Assembly: GCF_023502205.1 (NCBI RefSeq)
Contig: NZ_JAMFLG010000030.1
Location: 1 to 56,143, forward strand
Length of the DNA stretch: 56,143 nucleotides
Origin: Aquiflexum sp. TKW24L
GTDB taxonomy: Bacteria > Bacteroidota > Bacteroidia > Cytophagales > Cyclobacteriaceae
Reading direction: 5' to 3'
A program made the translations under genes and the position numbers. The notes under the pieces are model-generated. The model had not been told where the DNA came from and did not search any database. It saw only the letters and a program-made list of their open reading frames with translations. Below are positions 1 through 8,298 of this stretch, piece after piece. Numbering within the stretch: the first letter of the stretch is position 1; each line of letters opens with the position of its first letter.

Positions 1-23
1 CCCAACGGGGCGAGAGATCAAAG

Positions 24-126
24 GGATGGGTGCAGCCCATCCATCAAATGAATTGGGAATTCTGGTAAAGCCCTGAAAGGGCGGAATATTTTCAGGAATT
101 CTAAGGAATTTTGTCCCTTCAGGGCT
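24..126. repeat. Palindromic intergenic repeat cluster
   Basis: Two nested inverted repeats lie ahead of the first gene. The first is GGATGGG/CCCATCC (24-30 and 36-42) around a 5-nt loop. The second is AGCCCTGAAAGGG (69-81) against CCCTTCAGGGCT (115-126), about 33 nt apart with one unpaired A. This layout is typical of dispersed palindromic repeats in Bacteroidota intergenic DNA. No coding potential is evident. Confidence 0.6.
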
Positions 127-237
127 GCTTTGGTTTTTTCCCTTAAATTCAACGCATATTTGTCATATAATTCTGTCCTCCCTGCACTAACAAATATTGA
201 AACTCATTTTGTCCAACTCCCAAATTCCATTCTTTAT

Positions 238-1431
238 ATGAATCTCAAACCCAATTCTATTTTATTCCTTTTTTCACTTCTCCTCTTTTCTTATTGTACC
301 TCAAAGGATGAAACTCTCGCCGATAATCCACTCAACCAACTCCAATTGGAATTAGTGGATTCTCTGATAGTGGATGAACTGGTTCCGCTCAGGCTTCAGG
401 ATTATTCACCTGAGGCAGGATTGTATATGCTTTTTGATTCCAAGTCCAAAAACCCGTTTTTGGTCAATGAAAAGGGTGAAATCCTCAATAAGTTTGACCT
501 GAAAGGGGAGGGACCAAACGGTACAGGAGGAAATGGTGCTTTTGGCTATAAGTTCCTTGATAAAGACAGGTTTGTGGCGCAGGGACTTTTTACAGGGTAT
601 TTTATTTATGACCTTCAGGGGAAGCAGATCCGAAAAGTCGCCAACAATGCCAAAGAATTATACCGAATTTCAATTTACAACACCAGGACTACTTTTCATC
701 CTTATGTCGAAAATGGTCAGGACATGATGATAGGGGAGGAACAGAATTTTTTCTCAAATGAGGAGTCGGACTACAAAACTCTAGGAATGGATTATTATTC
801 CAAAATCAGCAGCATCTACCGTTACAACCTTGGAACTGAAGAAAATGAAATCCTGGAATCTTTCCCCGAATCTTGGGAACCAAGACTGAATAAACGGTTT
901 GTAGGACCGGACCTACCCTTCGTGGCGCTTCATGATTCCAAAAAGAAATATGCTTTGCTGCCTTTGGTCGGTAATCAGGTGTTTATTTATGAATTCCAAA
1001 ATGGCAAGCCTGTCCTGACATCGGATATTCCACTTTCACATCCTTTAAGACCTGATGCGGCACCATTGTTTGATACGGAAGGGGAAAATCAGGATTCAGA
1101 ATATCCCAAATTTGCCAATGTCCTATTTGCTGGCGATTACCTGATTGCTTCCTTTAGTACCAAAGTTCCGGTATCTGTTATGACCGAGTTGCGAGCCAAG
1201 TCAGAAGAATATTACAAACTGCCCGAGTTCAAAGAAGCATTGAAAAAATATGTGAAAAATTACCATATCGTAGTCAAAGACGGCAAGCAGATCGGGATCA
1301 TAGATGAGCTACCGGTTCATGGAGGATTGGAATTTTTGGACGGAAAAGGAATCCTTTATGTCAATGACAATGCCAATCCGGAGGAAGAACGGGATTACAA
1401 TATTTTCTACAAAGTGAAAATTAAGGAATAA
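238..1431 (+). CDS. DUF4221-like beta-propeller lipoprotein
   Basis: A predicted lipoprotein of 397 residues. I chose the ATG at 238 because a hydrophobic signal segment ending in a cysteine (FSYC) begins just after it. The longer reading from a TTG at 130 would add 36 residues of no apparent function and would start beside a repeat. The rest is soluble, rich in beta-strand-like segments, and carries the EGPNGTG motif seen in DUF4221 / 6-bladed-propeller lipoproteins of Cyclobacteriaceae. Their function is unknown; cell-envelope location is inferred from the lipobox. It stands alone on the plus strand and ends at an intrinsic terminator. The family call rests on motif and layout. Confidence 0.75.
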   Translation: MNLKPNSILFLFSLLLFSYCTSKDETLADNPLNQLQLELVDSLIVDELVPLRLQDYSPEAGLYMLFDSKSKNPFLVNEKGEILNKFDLKGEGPNGTGGNGAFGYKFLDKDRFVAQGLFTGYFIYDLQGKQIRKVANNAKELYRISIYNTRTTFHPYVENGQDMMIGEEQNFFSNEESDYKTLGMDYYSKISSIYRYNLGTEENEILESFPESWEPRLNKRFVGPDLPFVALHDSKKKYALLPLVGNQVFIYEFQNGKPVLTSDIPLSHPLRPDAAPLFDTEGENQDSEYPKFANVLFAGDYLIASFSTKVPVSVMTELRAKSEEYYKLPEFKEALKKYVKNYHIVVKDGKQIGIIDELPVHGGLEFLDGKGILYVNDNANPEEERDYNIFYKVKIKE

Positions 1432-1433
1432 AA

Positions 1434-1458
1434 AAACCGGCAGTTGCCTGTCGGTTTT
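1434..1458 (+). terminator. Intrinsic terminator after DUF4221-like gene
   Basis: Arms AAACCGGCAG and CTGTCGGTTT form a 10-bp stem with one G-U pair around loop TTGC, beginning 2 nt after the stop codon and ending in a short T run. Confidence 0.8.
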
Positions 1459-1521
1459 AGGATATATATACAGTTGGTTTAGATTCTATTTTAACGAAAC
1501 AAATCCTGTGCCATTGCCTTT

Positions 1522-2214
1522 TCAGTTGCCAATTGTGAAAATAAATCCGATTCCGGGTTGGATCACGGTAATGGGTGACCGCTGCGGCGCATAGACAAAT
1601 TCGCCATCGCCCTGATCGGGAAGGTATTCGGTATCCTGTTTTCTGAGAAAATCCACCGGACCGCTGTCGTGATATAAAACCTTGAACTCAAAATGCCCCA
1701 TTTCTCTGTTTTTGAATGGGATTTTAAATCCACCACCAAACCTGTAACCCAATACCCAATCACTGAAATCCATCCCTTCTTCGATTGGTTCTTCAAATTG
1801 CGATTCCCTGATTTTGTATCGGGTGTAGAAATAATTGGCGCCAACCTGGGCTTCCAAAAATGGGATGATCCGCTTTTCACTTTCGAAATTATACCTGAAG
1901 ATCCCCATAAAAGTCATCAGGTTATTGTTTCTTCTCAGTCTCACTATGTTGTTAAACCCAGGGTAGAGATCATTTCTTTCTTCGAGTTCTGTCCCATACT
2001 TTCCATATCCAATTCCAAACCCCACCTCAATGGGTTTCATGGGGAATTTGTAATAGAAAGACATGGTATATTCAGGAAAAACCGAGCCATCCATTATTTC
2101 CCTCAAATCACCCACAGGTACACCAAGATTGGCCTGAAAACCTGTGGAAAAATATTGGGCTTGGGAAACAGATGCGGACAGGAGGAAGATGGCTAGACAG
2201 ATTATCCGAGTCAT
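1522..2214 (-). CDS. Outer-membrane beta-barrel family protein
   Basis: A 230-residue protein with a clear Sec signal peptide (about residues 1-19, cleavage after SQAQ). Alternating aromatic and polar strands follow (SFYYKF, FEFKVLYH), and it ends with a strand finishing in FTIGN. This is the layout of small 8-10-strand outer-membrane barrels (OmpA/porin-like, often called PorT-like or beta-barrel domain 13 proteins in Bacteroidota). Role unknown: possibly structural or adhesive. It converges on the lipoprotein gene at 238-1431 and shares the terminator region. The upstream neighbours (Uma2 genes) are on the same strand but 57 nt away, so co-transcription is uncertain. Confidence 0.75.
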   Translation of the reverse strand: MTRIICLAIFLLSASVSQAQYFSTGFQANLGVPVGDLREIMDGSVFPEYTMSFYYKFPMKPIEVGFGIGYGKYGTELEERNDLYPGFNNIVRLRRNNNLMTFMGIFRYNFESEKRIIPFLEAQVGANYFYTRYKIRESQFEEPIEEGMDFSDWVLGYRFGGGFKIPFKNREMGHFEFKVLYHDSGPVDFLRKQDTEYLPDQGDGEFVYAPQRSPITVIQPGIGFIFTIGN

Positions 2215-2271
2215 TTGAGTGTTTTTGGAATAAATACAGAAAGAACCTAATGCAGTTTTAGAAATTTTATT

Positions 2272-2883
2272 TCAATCCAAGTCTTGGAATATCTCTTCCA
2301 AATCTAAACTGAATCCTTCAATACAAGCTGAACTTACAATATCTCCGGGTGAAAAAAGTCTGGAGGGAACGTACTTTTCTTCAGTCAGCGTATAGATCAA
2401 TAGCGTCTGTTCATTTGGGTGGATCACCCAATATTCTTTTACGCCACTTTCTTCATAGACTTCATATTTGTACTTGAGTTCTTTCCGGTTGGAACCGGGA
2501 GAAAGAATTTCGATAATAAGGTCAGGAGCACCAATACAGCCTGCATCATCCAGTTTGCTGCGGTCGCAGACCACGCAGATATCTGGTTGCACGACGGTGT
2601 AGATGTCTTCGTTTCTTTTTGACTTGACAGGAATCCTGACATCAAAGGGAGCAACGAATATTTTGCAGGGCTTTTGATCCAAAAAATCAGCAAGTTTTCT
2701 GGCAACTTTTAAAGTTACTTCCTGATGAATCCTTCTTGGCGCTGCGGCGGCAAGTTTGAAAACCTTTCCTTTTATGATTTCCACCATTTCATCCAATTGC
2801 CAAGTCAGGTAATCCGCATAGGAATACTTACCGTACTCGGTGTAGGGTTCGCTGACTTTGTTTTCGGTTTCTTCGGTTTTCAT
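2272..2883 (-). CDS. Uma2 family nuclease-like protein, copy 2
   Basis: A Uma2/DUF820 protein of 203 residues from the ATG at 2883. An upstream in-frame start at 2898 would add five residues, but the 2883 start matches the N-terminus of the neighbouring paralogue (MKTEETENK). Family hallmarks are the PD-(D/E)xK-like core with QPDICVVCD, GAPDLIIEILSPGS followed by a conserved lysine pair, and the GVKEYWVIHP strand. Uma2 proteins are restriction-endonuclease-fold proteins of unknown biological role that are commonly multicopy in cyanobacteria and Bacteroidota. It lies 17 nt after the stop of its twin (2901-3509) and is probably co-transcribed with it. The two match almost exactly at both ends and differ in the middle. 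Confidence 0.88.
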   Translation of the reverse strand: MKTEETENKVSEPYTEYGKYSYADYLTWQLDEMVEIIKGKVFKLAAAAPRRIHQEVTLKVARKLADFLDQKPCKIFVAPFDVRIPVKSKRNEDIYTVVQPDICVVCDRSKLDDAGCIGAPDLIIEILSPGSNRKELKYKYEVYEESGVKEYWVIHPNEQTLLIYTLTEEKYVPSRLFSPGDIVSSACIEGFSLDLEEIFQDLD

Positions 2884-2900
2884 AGTCTTAAAAGTCAATT

Positions 2901-3509
2901 TTAGTCAGTGAATACATCATCCAATTTTAAGATAAAACCTTCAATACAAACGGAAGGGACAATATCGCCGGGAGTATAAAAGCGGGAGGCAAGGTATTTG
3001 CCATTTGTCAAAGTATAGACCAATAATGTCTGTTCATTTGGGTGGATCACCCAATATTCTTTGACACCGCTTTCTTCATAGACATCATATTTGTACTTGA
3101 GTTCTTTCCGGTTGGAACCGGGAGAAAGAATTTCGATAATCAGATCCGGCGCGCCGATGCATCCTGCTTCATCCAGTTTACTCTGGTCACATACCACACA
3201 GATATCAGGCTGAACTACGGTAAAAATATCTTCGTTTTTCTTCGACTTAATTGGAAGCCTTACATCAAATGGTGCAGTATATACTTCACAGGATTTATTC
3301 TCGAGAAAATTGAAGATTTTATTAGAAATTATCAGTGAAACTTTTTGATGAATTCTCCTAGGGGCCGCTGCAGCAGACTTAAAAACCTTTCCTTTTATGA
3401 TTTCCACCATTTCATCCATTTGCCAAGTCAGGTAATCCGCATAGGAATACTTACCATACTCGGTGAAAGGTTCGCTGACTTTGTTTTCGGTTTCTTCGGT
3501 TTTCATCAT
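2901..3509 (-). CDS. Uma2 family nuclease-like protein, copy 1
   Basis: A 202-residue Uma2/DUF820 protein that starts with two consecutive ATG codons (3509 or 3506). It has the same motifs as its downstream twin: QPDICVVCD, GAPDLIIEILSPGS and GVKEYWVIHP. The first 55 residues and the stretch around the PD-(D/E)xK core are nearly identical to the twin, even at DNA level. Residues about 57-85 (SLIISNKIFNFLENKS versus TLKVARKLADFLDQKP) have diverged strongly. The family has a nuclease fold, but activity has not been generally shown. A tandem duplication followed by local divergence or gene conversion best explains the pair. Confidence 0.88.
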   Translation of the reverse strand: MMKTEETENKVSEPFTEYGKYSYADYLTWQMDEMVEIIKGKVFKSAAAAPRRIHQKVSLIISNKIFNFLENKSCEVYTAPFDVRLPIKSKKNEDIFTVVQPDICVVCDQSKLDEAGCIGAPDLIIEILSPGSNRKELKYKYDVYEESGVKEYWVIHPNEQTLLVYTLTNGKYLASRFYTPGDIVPSVCIEGFILKLDDVFTD

Positions 3510-3989
3510 TCTAATTTAATGAAAAACTTGGTGAAATTGATTTTGATGAAAGCTGTATGAATAGTCGTTTTTTGGTTCGTCACTCTGATCCGCCTTGGCA
3601 GAGAAGAGTCTCCACATTTATTAAGTATGAGATTCTTCACCTCCGCAAGCTACGGTTCAGAATGACGCTAGAACAACCGTCATTCCTTTTCTGAACATTT
3701 GAAAACGTTTGAAACTCAGGATGACGCCATCGGAGCTGCGGGCATTTTTAATTCTGTCTCAATGTTTTGGCTAAAGCCGATTTTTACTCGGCATTTATTT
3801 GTGAATGGGCTAAAGCTACATTCCTATTCAACCTCAATATTCCAACTTGTCATTCCCCATTCTGAACATTCTTAAAATTGTTAAAAACTCAGGATGACGT
3901 CACGACAACACAACCTTGAAACTTTATAACATTAAAACCTTCCAATTTTGAAATTTTCCAATTTTCCAATTTTGAAATTTTCCAACCCC
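3510..3989. repeat. Gene-free stretch with dispersed repeats
   Basis: A 480-nt spacer without a credible gene. It holds two related copies of a repeat with the frame GTCATTCC...CTGAACATT...AAACTCAGGATGACG (about 3680-3724 and 3849-3901), plus a partial inverted copy near 3655 (TTCAGAATGACG). A GGCTAAAGC element occurs twice (3768 and 3808). From about 3938 it passes into CT-rich DNA with iterated TTCCAATTTT words. The two Uma2 genes must have their promoter in the part nearest 3510, but I see no clear -7 element. Confidence 0.6.
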
Positions 3990-5996
3990 CTAGTACTCCA
4001 TCAGCCTCCTCAATTTCTCCTTGAACCTCCCCACAGGAAGAAAATTCTTTTCCAGACTTGGCGCAAAAGGAACCGGTGTATCCAAGCTTCCTTCCCGCAT
4101 CACAGGGGCATCAAGGGACTCAAAGCAGTTTTCCGAAATCCAGGCCACTATCTCCGAACCTATTCCGCCTGTGAGACAATCTTCCTGAAGAAAAATCACT
4201 TTCCCGGTTTTCTTGACCGTTTTTTCAACCGCCTCTTTGTCCCAAGGAAGTAAAGTCCGCAAATCCAAAATGTCTGCCGAAACACCCAATTCTTTTACCG
4301 CTGTTTTTGCCCAATGAACACCCATGCCGTAGGTGATGATACTGAGCGTCTCCCCTTCCTGTACCAAGTTGGCTTTGCCCACTTCGACGGTATAATAGTC
4401 ATCAGGAATGGCTTCCGAAATGGAGCGGTAAAGCGCCTTATGCTCAAAGTACATGTATGGATTCGGGTCTTCAAAAGCCGCATTCAGCAATCCCTTGGCA
4501 TCGTAAGGATTGGAAGGATAGACGATTTTCAATCCCGGAGTGTGGAAAAACCAAGCCTCGTTGGATTGGGAATGGAAAGGTCCTGCGGCGACTCCGGCAC
4601 CGGTCGGCATGCGGATGACAACATCGGCATTTTGACCCCATCGGTAATGGATTTTAGCCAAGTTGTTTACGATTTGATTGAATCCCACAGACACAAAATC
4701 CGCAAATTGCATTTCCACCATTGACTTATAACCTTTGATGGATAATCCGAGAGCAGCTCCGATGATGGCGCTTTCGCAGAGCGGAGTGTTGCGTACTCGG
4801 TTGGCGCCGAATCTGTCTTTGAACCCATCCGTAATCTTAAATGCCCCACCATAAGTTCCGATGTCCTGACCCATTAGGATAAGGTTTGGATACTTTTCCA
4901 TGGATTGGCGGAGTCCGTCGGCGATGGCATCCAAGAAGCGTTTTTCGGTTTTTTGATCTGATTTTGGAGCAATTACTTCCTGCTGAAATGGCGCATAGAT
5001 ATCTACCATTTCCTCTTTAATATCCGCAGTGACTGCTTCTTCGGCAAAGGCGATATCCAAACCTTCATTGATCGCAGCTTTGATTTTTTTGTTGATTTTA
5101 TCTTTGGCTTCTGGGGTCAATACACCTGATTCTTCCAAAAACCTTTCGTAATTATCCACCGGGTCTTTTAACGCCCACGTTTCCATGAGTTCCTTGGGAA
5201 CGTATTTCGTGCCCGAAGCTTCCTCATGTCCACGCATCCGGAAGGTGATGGCTTCTAACAAAATCGGTCTCGGGCTTTGCCTGATATCTTCTGCTAATTT
5301 TTTGACAGTATCATAGACTGCCAAAACATTGTTTCCATCCACCCGAACAGCCTCCATACCATATCCGGGGCCTTTTTCGGTAAAATATTTGAAAGCAAAC
5401 TGCTCTTCACTTGGAGTGGAAAGTCCGTATCCGTTGTGCTCGACGACAAAGATTACGGGGAGTTTCCATACTGCGGCTACATTGAGTCCTTCGTGAAAAT
5501 CCCCTTCCGAACTTGCCCCATCCCCGGTAAAAACCAAGGTGACTTTGTTTTCTTTTGAAAGTTTGTGTGCCAAACCGATGCCATCGGCAATCGCCATCTG
5601 TGGACCGAGGTGGGAAATCATCCCCACGATATGGTGTTCGTTGGTACCAAAGTGAAAGGAACGATCGCGCCCTTTGGTATAACCCGATTTTTTACCCTGA
5701 AACTGTGCAAAGAGCTTTTCCAAAGGAAGATTTCTACCGGTAAATATCCCAAGATTTCGATGCATCGGAAGGATATATTCGTCTTCGTGGAGGGCATTGA
5801 CCGCGCCGATGGAGATGGCTTCCTGTCCCCAACCGCTAAACCATTTGGAGATTTTCCCTTGACGGAGGAGGATGAGCATCTTTTCTTCAATCCTTCTCGG
5901 TATCAAAAGGGATTCGTACAAATCCAATAAAGTTTTGTCAGAATACTCTTTTCTATCAAAAATCATTGCTTGCGCTTCGGTGCTTGGATTGGGCAT
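3990..5996 (-). CDS. Fused E1 alpha/beta 2-oxoacid dehydrogenase
   Basis: A 668-residue single-chain thiamine-diphosphate-dependent E1 component that joins the alpha and beta subunits. The alpha half (about 20-335) has the ThDP/Mg motif from GDG at 158-160 to the Asn at 188 (EHNGYGLS). The beta half (about 345-668) has the transketolase-type pyrimidine and C-terminal domains with MGQDIGTYGG, TPLCESAI and GPFHSQS. The reaction is oxidative decarboxylation of a 2-oxoacid with transfer of the acyl group to a lipoylated E2. In Bacteroidota such fusions are annotated as 2-oxoisovalerate (branched-chain) or pyruvate dehydrogenase, and sequence reading does not settle the substrate. No E2 or E3 gene is adjacent. 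An internal ATG at 5966 is an alternative start. Confidence 0.92.
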   Translation of the reverse strand: MPNPSTEAQAMIFDRKEYSDKTLLDLYESLLIPRRIEEKMLILLRQGKISKWFSGWGQEAISIGAVNALHEDEYILPMHRNLGIFTGRNLPLEKLFAQFQGKKSGYTKGRDRSFHFGTNEHHIVGMISHLGPQMAIADGIGLAHKLSKENKVTLVFTGDGASSEGDFHEGLNVAAVWKLPVIFVVEHNGYGLSTPSEEQFAFKYFTEKGPGYGMEAVRVDGNNVLAVYDTVKKLAEDIRQSPRPILLEAITFRMRGHEEASGTKYVPKELMETWALKDPVDNYERFLEESGVLTPEAKDKINKKIKAAINEGLDIAFAEEAVTADIKEEMVDIYAPFQQEVIAPKSDQKTEKRFLDAIADGLRQSMEKYPNLILMGQDIGTYGGAFKITDGFKDRFGANRVRNTPLCESAIIGAALGLSIKGYKSMVEMQFADFVSVGFNQIVNNLAKIHYRWGQNADVVIRMPTGAGVAAGPFHSQSNEAWFFHTPGLKIVYPSNPYDAKGLLNAAFEDPNPYMYFEHKALYRSISEAIPDDYYTVEVGKANLVQEGETLSIITYGMGVHWAKTAVKELGVSADILDLRTLLPWDKEAVEKTVKKTGKVIFLQEDCLTGGIGSEIVAWISENCFESLDAPVMREGSLDTPVPFAPSLEKNFLPVGRFKEKLRRLMEY

Positions 5997-6117
5997 AGGG
6001 TTTATAATTTGATGCCAAATTAGCTGAATTTAGCTTTCTCCCCAAGGTTTGGATAGAACTTATCTTGTACCAAAATGGGTTATGTTTACTTAAATCCAAA
6101 TCTTTCATTCAATAAGC

Positions 6118-6125
6118 AAAGGAGG
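6118..6125 (+). promoter_or_regulatory. Strong Shine-Dalgarno site
   Basis: AAAGGAGG stands 8 nt before the ATG at 6134. Bacteroidota genes rarely use such a perfect Shine-Dalgarno site, so it supports this start and hints at unusual translation control or foreign origin. Confidence 0.7.
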
Positions 6126-6133
6126 AAATATTT

Positions 6134-6751
6134 ATGGTAGATATCCTGATCAAAAATATGGTTTGTCCGCGCTGTATCATGGCAGTTGAAAATGTCCTGA
6201 ACAAACAAAATATTGGGTTTGAAAGGGTAGAACTTGGGAAAGTGAGGTTAAATACCCAAATGGATAAAGTTGCCTACGGGATCTTTGAAACCGAAATTGA
6301 AAAACTTGGGTTTGAAATCTTGAAGGACAGAGATGTGCAGCGCATCGAAAAGATCAAAAACCTGTTCACCCTGTTGTTTCAGAGAGATGAAATTCCTTCG
6401 GGCTTGAATATTTCCACCTATATCAATTCCCATATCCCGGAAGATTACAGCATGCTGAGTCACCTGTTTAGCAGCATGGAGGGAATTACGATTGAAAAAT
6501 ATTTCATCAGCCTCAAAATCGAAAAAGTAAAGGAATGGCTTTTTTATGAAGAACTTACCTTGAGCCAAATGGCGTATAAATTAGATTACAGTTCCGTTCA
6601 GCACCTTTCTTCCCAATTCAAAAAAATCACAGGCATGACGCCAAGTGAGTATAGGAGGTTGAGGAAGGATGGAGGTAAGGAAGTTGGGAAGTCGGGAAGT
6701 GGGAAGTTAGGAAGAGAGGTGACAAGTAAGAAGTGGGAGGTTAGGAAGTAG
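6134..6751 (+). CDS. AraC-type regulator with HMA-like N-terminus
   Basis: A 205-residue protein in two parts. Residues 1-70 resemble a heavy-metal-associated domain: a beta-alpha-beta pattern beginning with MVCPRC, a CxxC metal-binding pair. Residues about 95-185 form an AraC/XylS helix-turn-helix unit with the second-helix signature SSVQHLSSQFKKITGMTPSEYR. A metal-sensing regulator of heavy-metal efflux or storage is a reasonable inference, but no metal transporter is adjacent. The last 20 or so residues (KEVGKSGSGKLG...) are encoded by a polypurine repeat that belongs to the intergenic DNA, so the ancestral stop was probably lost. It is transcribed divergently from the dehydrogenase gene across a 137-nt gap. 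Confidence 0.85.
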   Translation: MVDILIKNMVCPRCIMAVENVLNKQNIGFERVELGKVRLNTQMDKVAYGIFETEIEKLGFEILKDRDVQRIEKIKNLFTLLFQRDEIPSGLNISTYINSHIPEDYSMLSHLFSSMEGITIEKYFISLKIEKVKEWLFYEELTLSQMAYKLDYSSVQHLSSQFKKITGMTPSEYRRLRKDGGKEVGKSGSGKLGREVTSKKWEVRK

Positions 6752-6760
6752 GGGAGTCGG
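6655..6760. repeat. Polypurine low-complexity repeat
   Basis: Iterated GGAAGT(T/C)GGGAAGT words, almost pure purine on the plus strand. They begin inside the AraC-like gene and run past its stop. The DNA is the same kind as the pyrimidine-rich spacers elsewhere, read on the other strand. Confidence 0.65.
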
Positions 6761-6904
6761 GATGTAAGTTTGAGGAAATAAGTTGGTGTTTGGATCAAAT
6801 TTTTTTTATTGTGGGTTTAAGCCGACACCTCCACTAGGACTCAACCTTAAAACCCTTTATTTTCCAATCTTCCAATTTTGTAATTTTCCAATCTTTCAAT
6901 ACTG

Positions 6905-6940
6905 TAAAAAAAAGCAAAGGCGTCGATTCACATCGACGCC
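6905..6940 (-). terminator. Intrinsic terminator, minus strand
   Basis: Perfect inverted repeat GGCGTCGAT/ATCGACGCC (6919-6927 and 6932-6940) with a 4-nt loop. Read on the minus strand it is followed by TTTGCTTTTTTTT. The plus-strand side lacks a T tract, so it acts for minus-strand transcription. Confidence 0.75.
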
Positions 6941-6983
6941 TAAAAGTAATGCAAGGTTAATGAAAAAATTTTCGTTTGCTGTA
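6905..6983 (-). ncRNA. Candidate small RNA
   Basis: On the minus strand a -7 element (6997-6990) is followed by about 75 nt with no start codon able to open a reading frame. A perfect 9-bp hairpin with a T-rich tail then follows (6940-6905). The unit has a promoter, a body and a terminator but no coding potential. It lies antiparallel to, and beyond, the AraC-like gene. I do not recognise its family: it is not 6S, tmRNA or SRP RNA by any motif I can see. The start site is set by the usual distance from the -7 element. Confidence 0.45.
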
Positions 6984-6989
6984 CGGGTT

Positions 6990-7017
6990 CAAAAGTAGAT
7001 ATAAACCTTTCCGCAAA
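6990..7017 (-). promoter_or_regulatory. Bacteroidota-type promoter, minus strand
   Basis: TACTTTTG (6997-6990) matches the -7 consensus TAnnTTTG. TTTG at 7017-7014 lies 16 nt upstream as a -33 element, slightly closer than the usual spacing. It would drive the candidate small RNA. Confidence 0.5.
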
Positions 7018-7206
7018 AGGAAATTAACCGTTAAGGATACTTTAATTTAAACCCAAATAAATCCTCAAAAATTAATATTTAAATAATATAAGAGGTCCAG
7101 TTTGATGCCTTTCAAATCAAAATTGCCATTTATTATTTTTTTGAACACATAATCTTTTAACTTAATGACCTGCTAAAGAACACCTTTACATAAATATTCG
7201 GGACCT
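7018..7206. other. Leader region of the 7207 gene
   Basis: The right-hand part of the 455-nt spacer 6752-7206. It is AT-rich DNA with no gene. No exact TAnnTTTG element is seen on the plus strand; the closest is a T run ending in TTTGAAC at about 7137-7146. The left-hand part holds CT-rich repeats (about 6850-6905) and the small-RNA unit described separately. Confidence 0.5.
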
Positions 7207-8298
7207 ATGGTACTTTCTAAAATTTTAATATTTCTCCTTAGTTTGATTTTAAACAATGATTTTGATCAGGAAAAAAGAAAAACAACCGTCGCAATCAAGG
7301 GAGATCAATTTTACATTAATGGCAAGCCAACTTATCAGAATAGAGTTTGGAACGGCCAAAAGATTGAAGGATTATTGATGAATTCCAGGATGGTACAGGG
7401 GATATTTGATGACTTAAATCCTGAAACTGTATTTAATTGGGAATACCCGGATTCGGGAAAATGGGATCCTGAAAGAAACACAGATGAATTTATAGCCAAT
7501 ATGGAAGAATGGCGAAATCATGGATTGCTTTCTTTCACCATCAATTTGCAGGGTGGAAGCCCATTTGGATATTCCCAAAGTCAACCTTGGTATAATTCGG
7601 CTTTTACCGAAAAGGGTGAATTGAGGGGAGATTATATGGGGCGGTTAAAAAGAATCCTTGACAAAGCGGATGAACTAGGGATGGTTCCAATTGTAGGGTA
7701 TTTTTATTTTGGTCAGGACCAAAGATTGCAGGACGAACAGGCTGTCATTGCGGCAGTGCAAAACGCGACAGATTGGTTGCATGATGGTGGATACAGGAAT
7801 GTATTGATCGAAATAAACAATGAATGTGATGTTGATGCTTATGACCACGAAATTTTAAAGCCTGCAAGAGTTCATGAATTGATAACGTTGGCTAAGAATA
7901 TAGAAAAAAAGGGGTACAGGTTTTATGTGAGTACGAGTTATGGAGGAGGAAGCATTCCCAAACCAAATGTGGTCAAAGTCTCTGATTTTATATTGCTACA
8001 TGGCAATGGGGTAAGCAATCCGGATAGAATTGTTGAAATGGTTAATCTGACCAAAGAAGTAGAAGGATATCAAAAAATGCCGATACTTTTTAACGAAGAC
8101 GATCATTTTGATTTTGACAAAGATAGCAATAATTTTAAAGCGGCTGTATCAGCCTATACATCATGGGGACTGTTTGATTACCGCATGAAAGATGAAGGCT
8201 TTGAGCAAGGATATCAGAGTGTACCTGTTGATTGGGGGACCAATTCAGAGCGGAAAAAGGGATTTTTTAAGTTATTGAAAGAGATTACGGGAAATTAG
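7207..8298 (+). CDS. Clan GH-A glycoside hydrolase-like protein
   Basis: A 363-residue protein with a short hydrophobic N-terminus (about 4-16), probably a signal peptide or anchor. The body is an (alpha/beta)8 barrel of the clan GH-A type. The candidate acid/base is Glu206 in the strand-end motif IEINNE, and the candidate nucleophile is Glu297 in PILFNED, spaced as in GH5-like families. Substrate and exact family are not recognisable, but hydrolysis of a beta-glycoside outside the cytoplasm is a fair inference. It lies far from the polysaccharide locus and alone on its strand, followed by tandem repeats rather than another gene. Confidence 0.7.
   Translation: MVLSKILIFLLSLILNNDFDQEKRKTTVAIKGDQFYINGKPTYQNRVWNGQKIEGLLMNSRMVQGIFDDLNPETVFNWEYPDSGKWDPERNTDEFIANMEEWRNHGLLSFTINLQGGSPFGYSQSQPWYNSAFTEKGELRGDYMGRLKRILDKADELGMVPIVGYFYFGQDQRLQDEQAVIAAVQNATDWLHDGGYRNVLIEINNECDVDAYDHEILKPARVHELITLAKNIEKKGYRFYVSTSYGGGSIPKPNVVKVSDFILLHGNGVSNPDRIVEMVNLTKEVEGYQKMPILFNEDDHFDFDKDSNNFKAAVSAYTSWGLFDYRMKDEGFEQGYQSVPVDWGTNSERKKGFFKLLKEITGN

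Noticed and set aside
1693-2196. A 167-codon plus-strand frame
   Set aside because: It mirrors the outer-membrane barrel gene, which has a signal peptide and barrel strands; the antisense product shows no features.
6783-6998. A 71-codon frame after the AraC-like gene
   Set aside because: It runs through CT-rich repeat and the small-RNA terminator hairpin and has no protein-like pattern.
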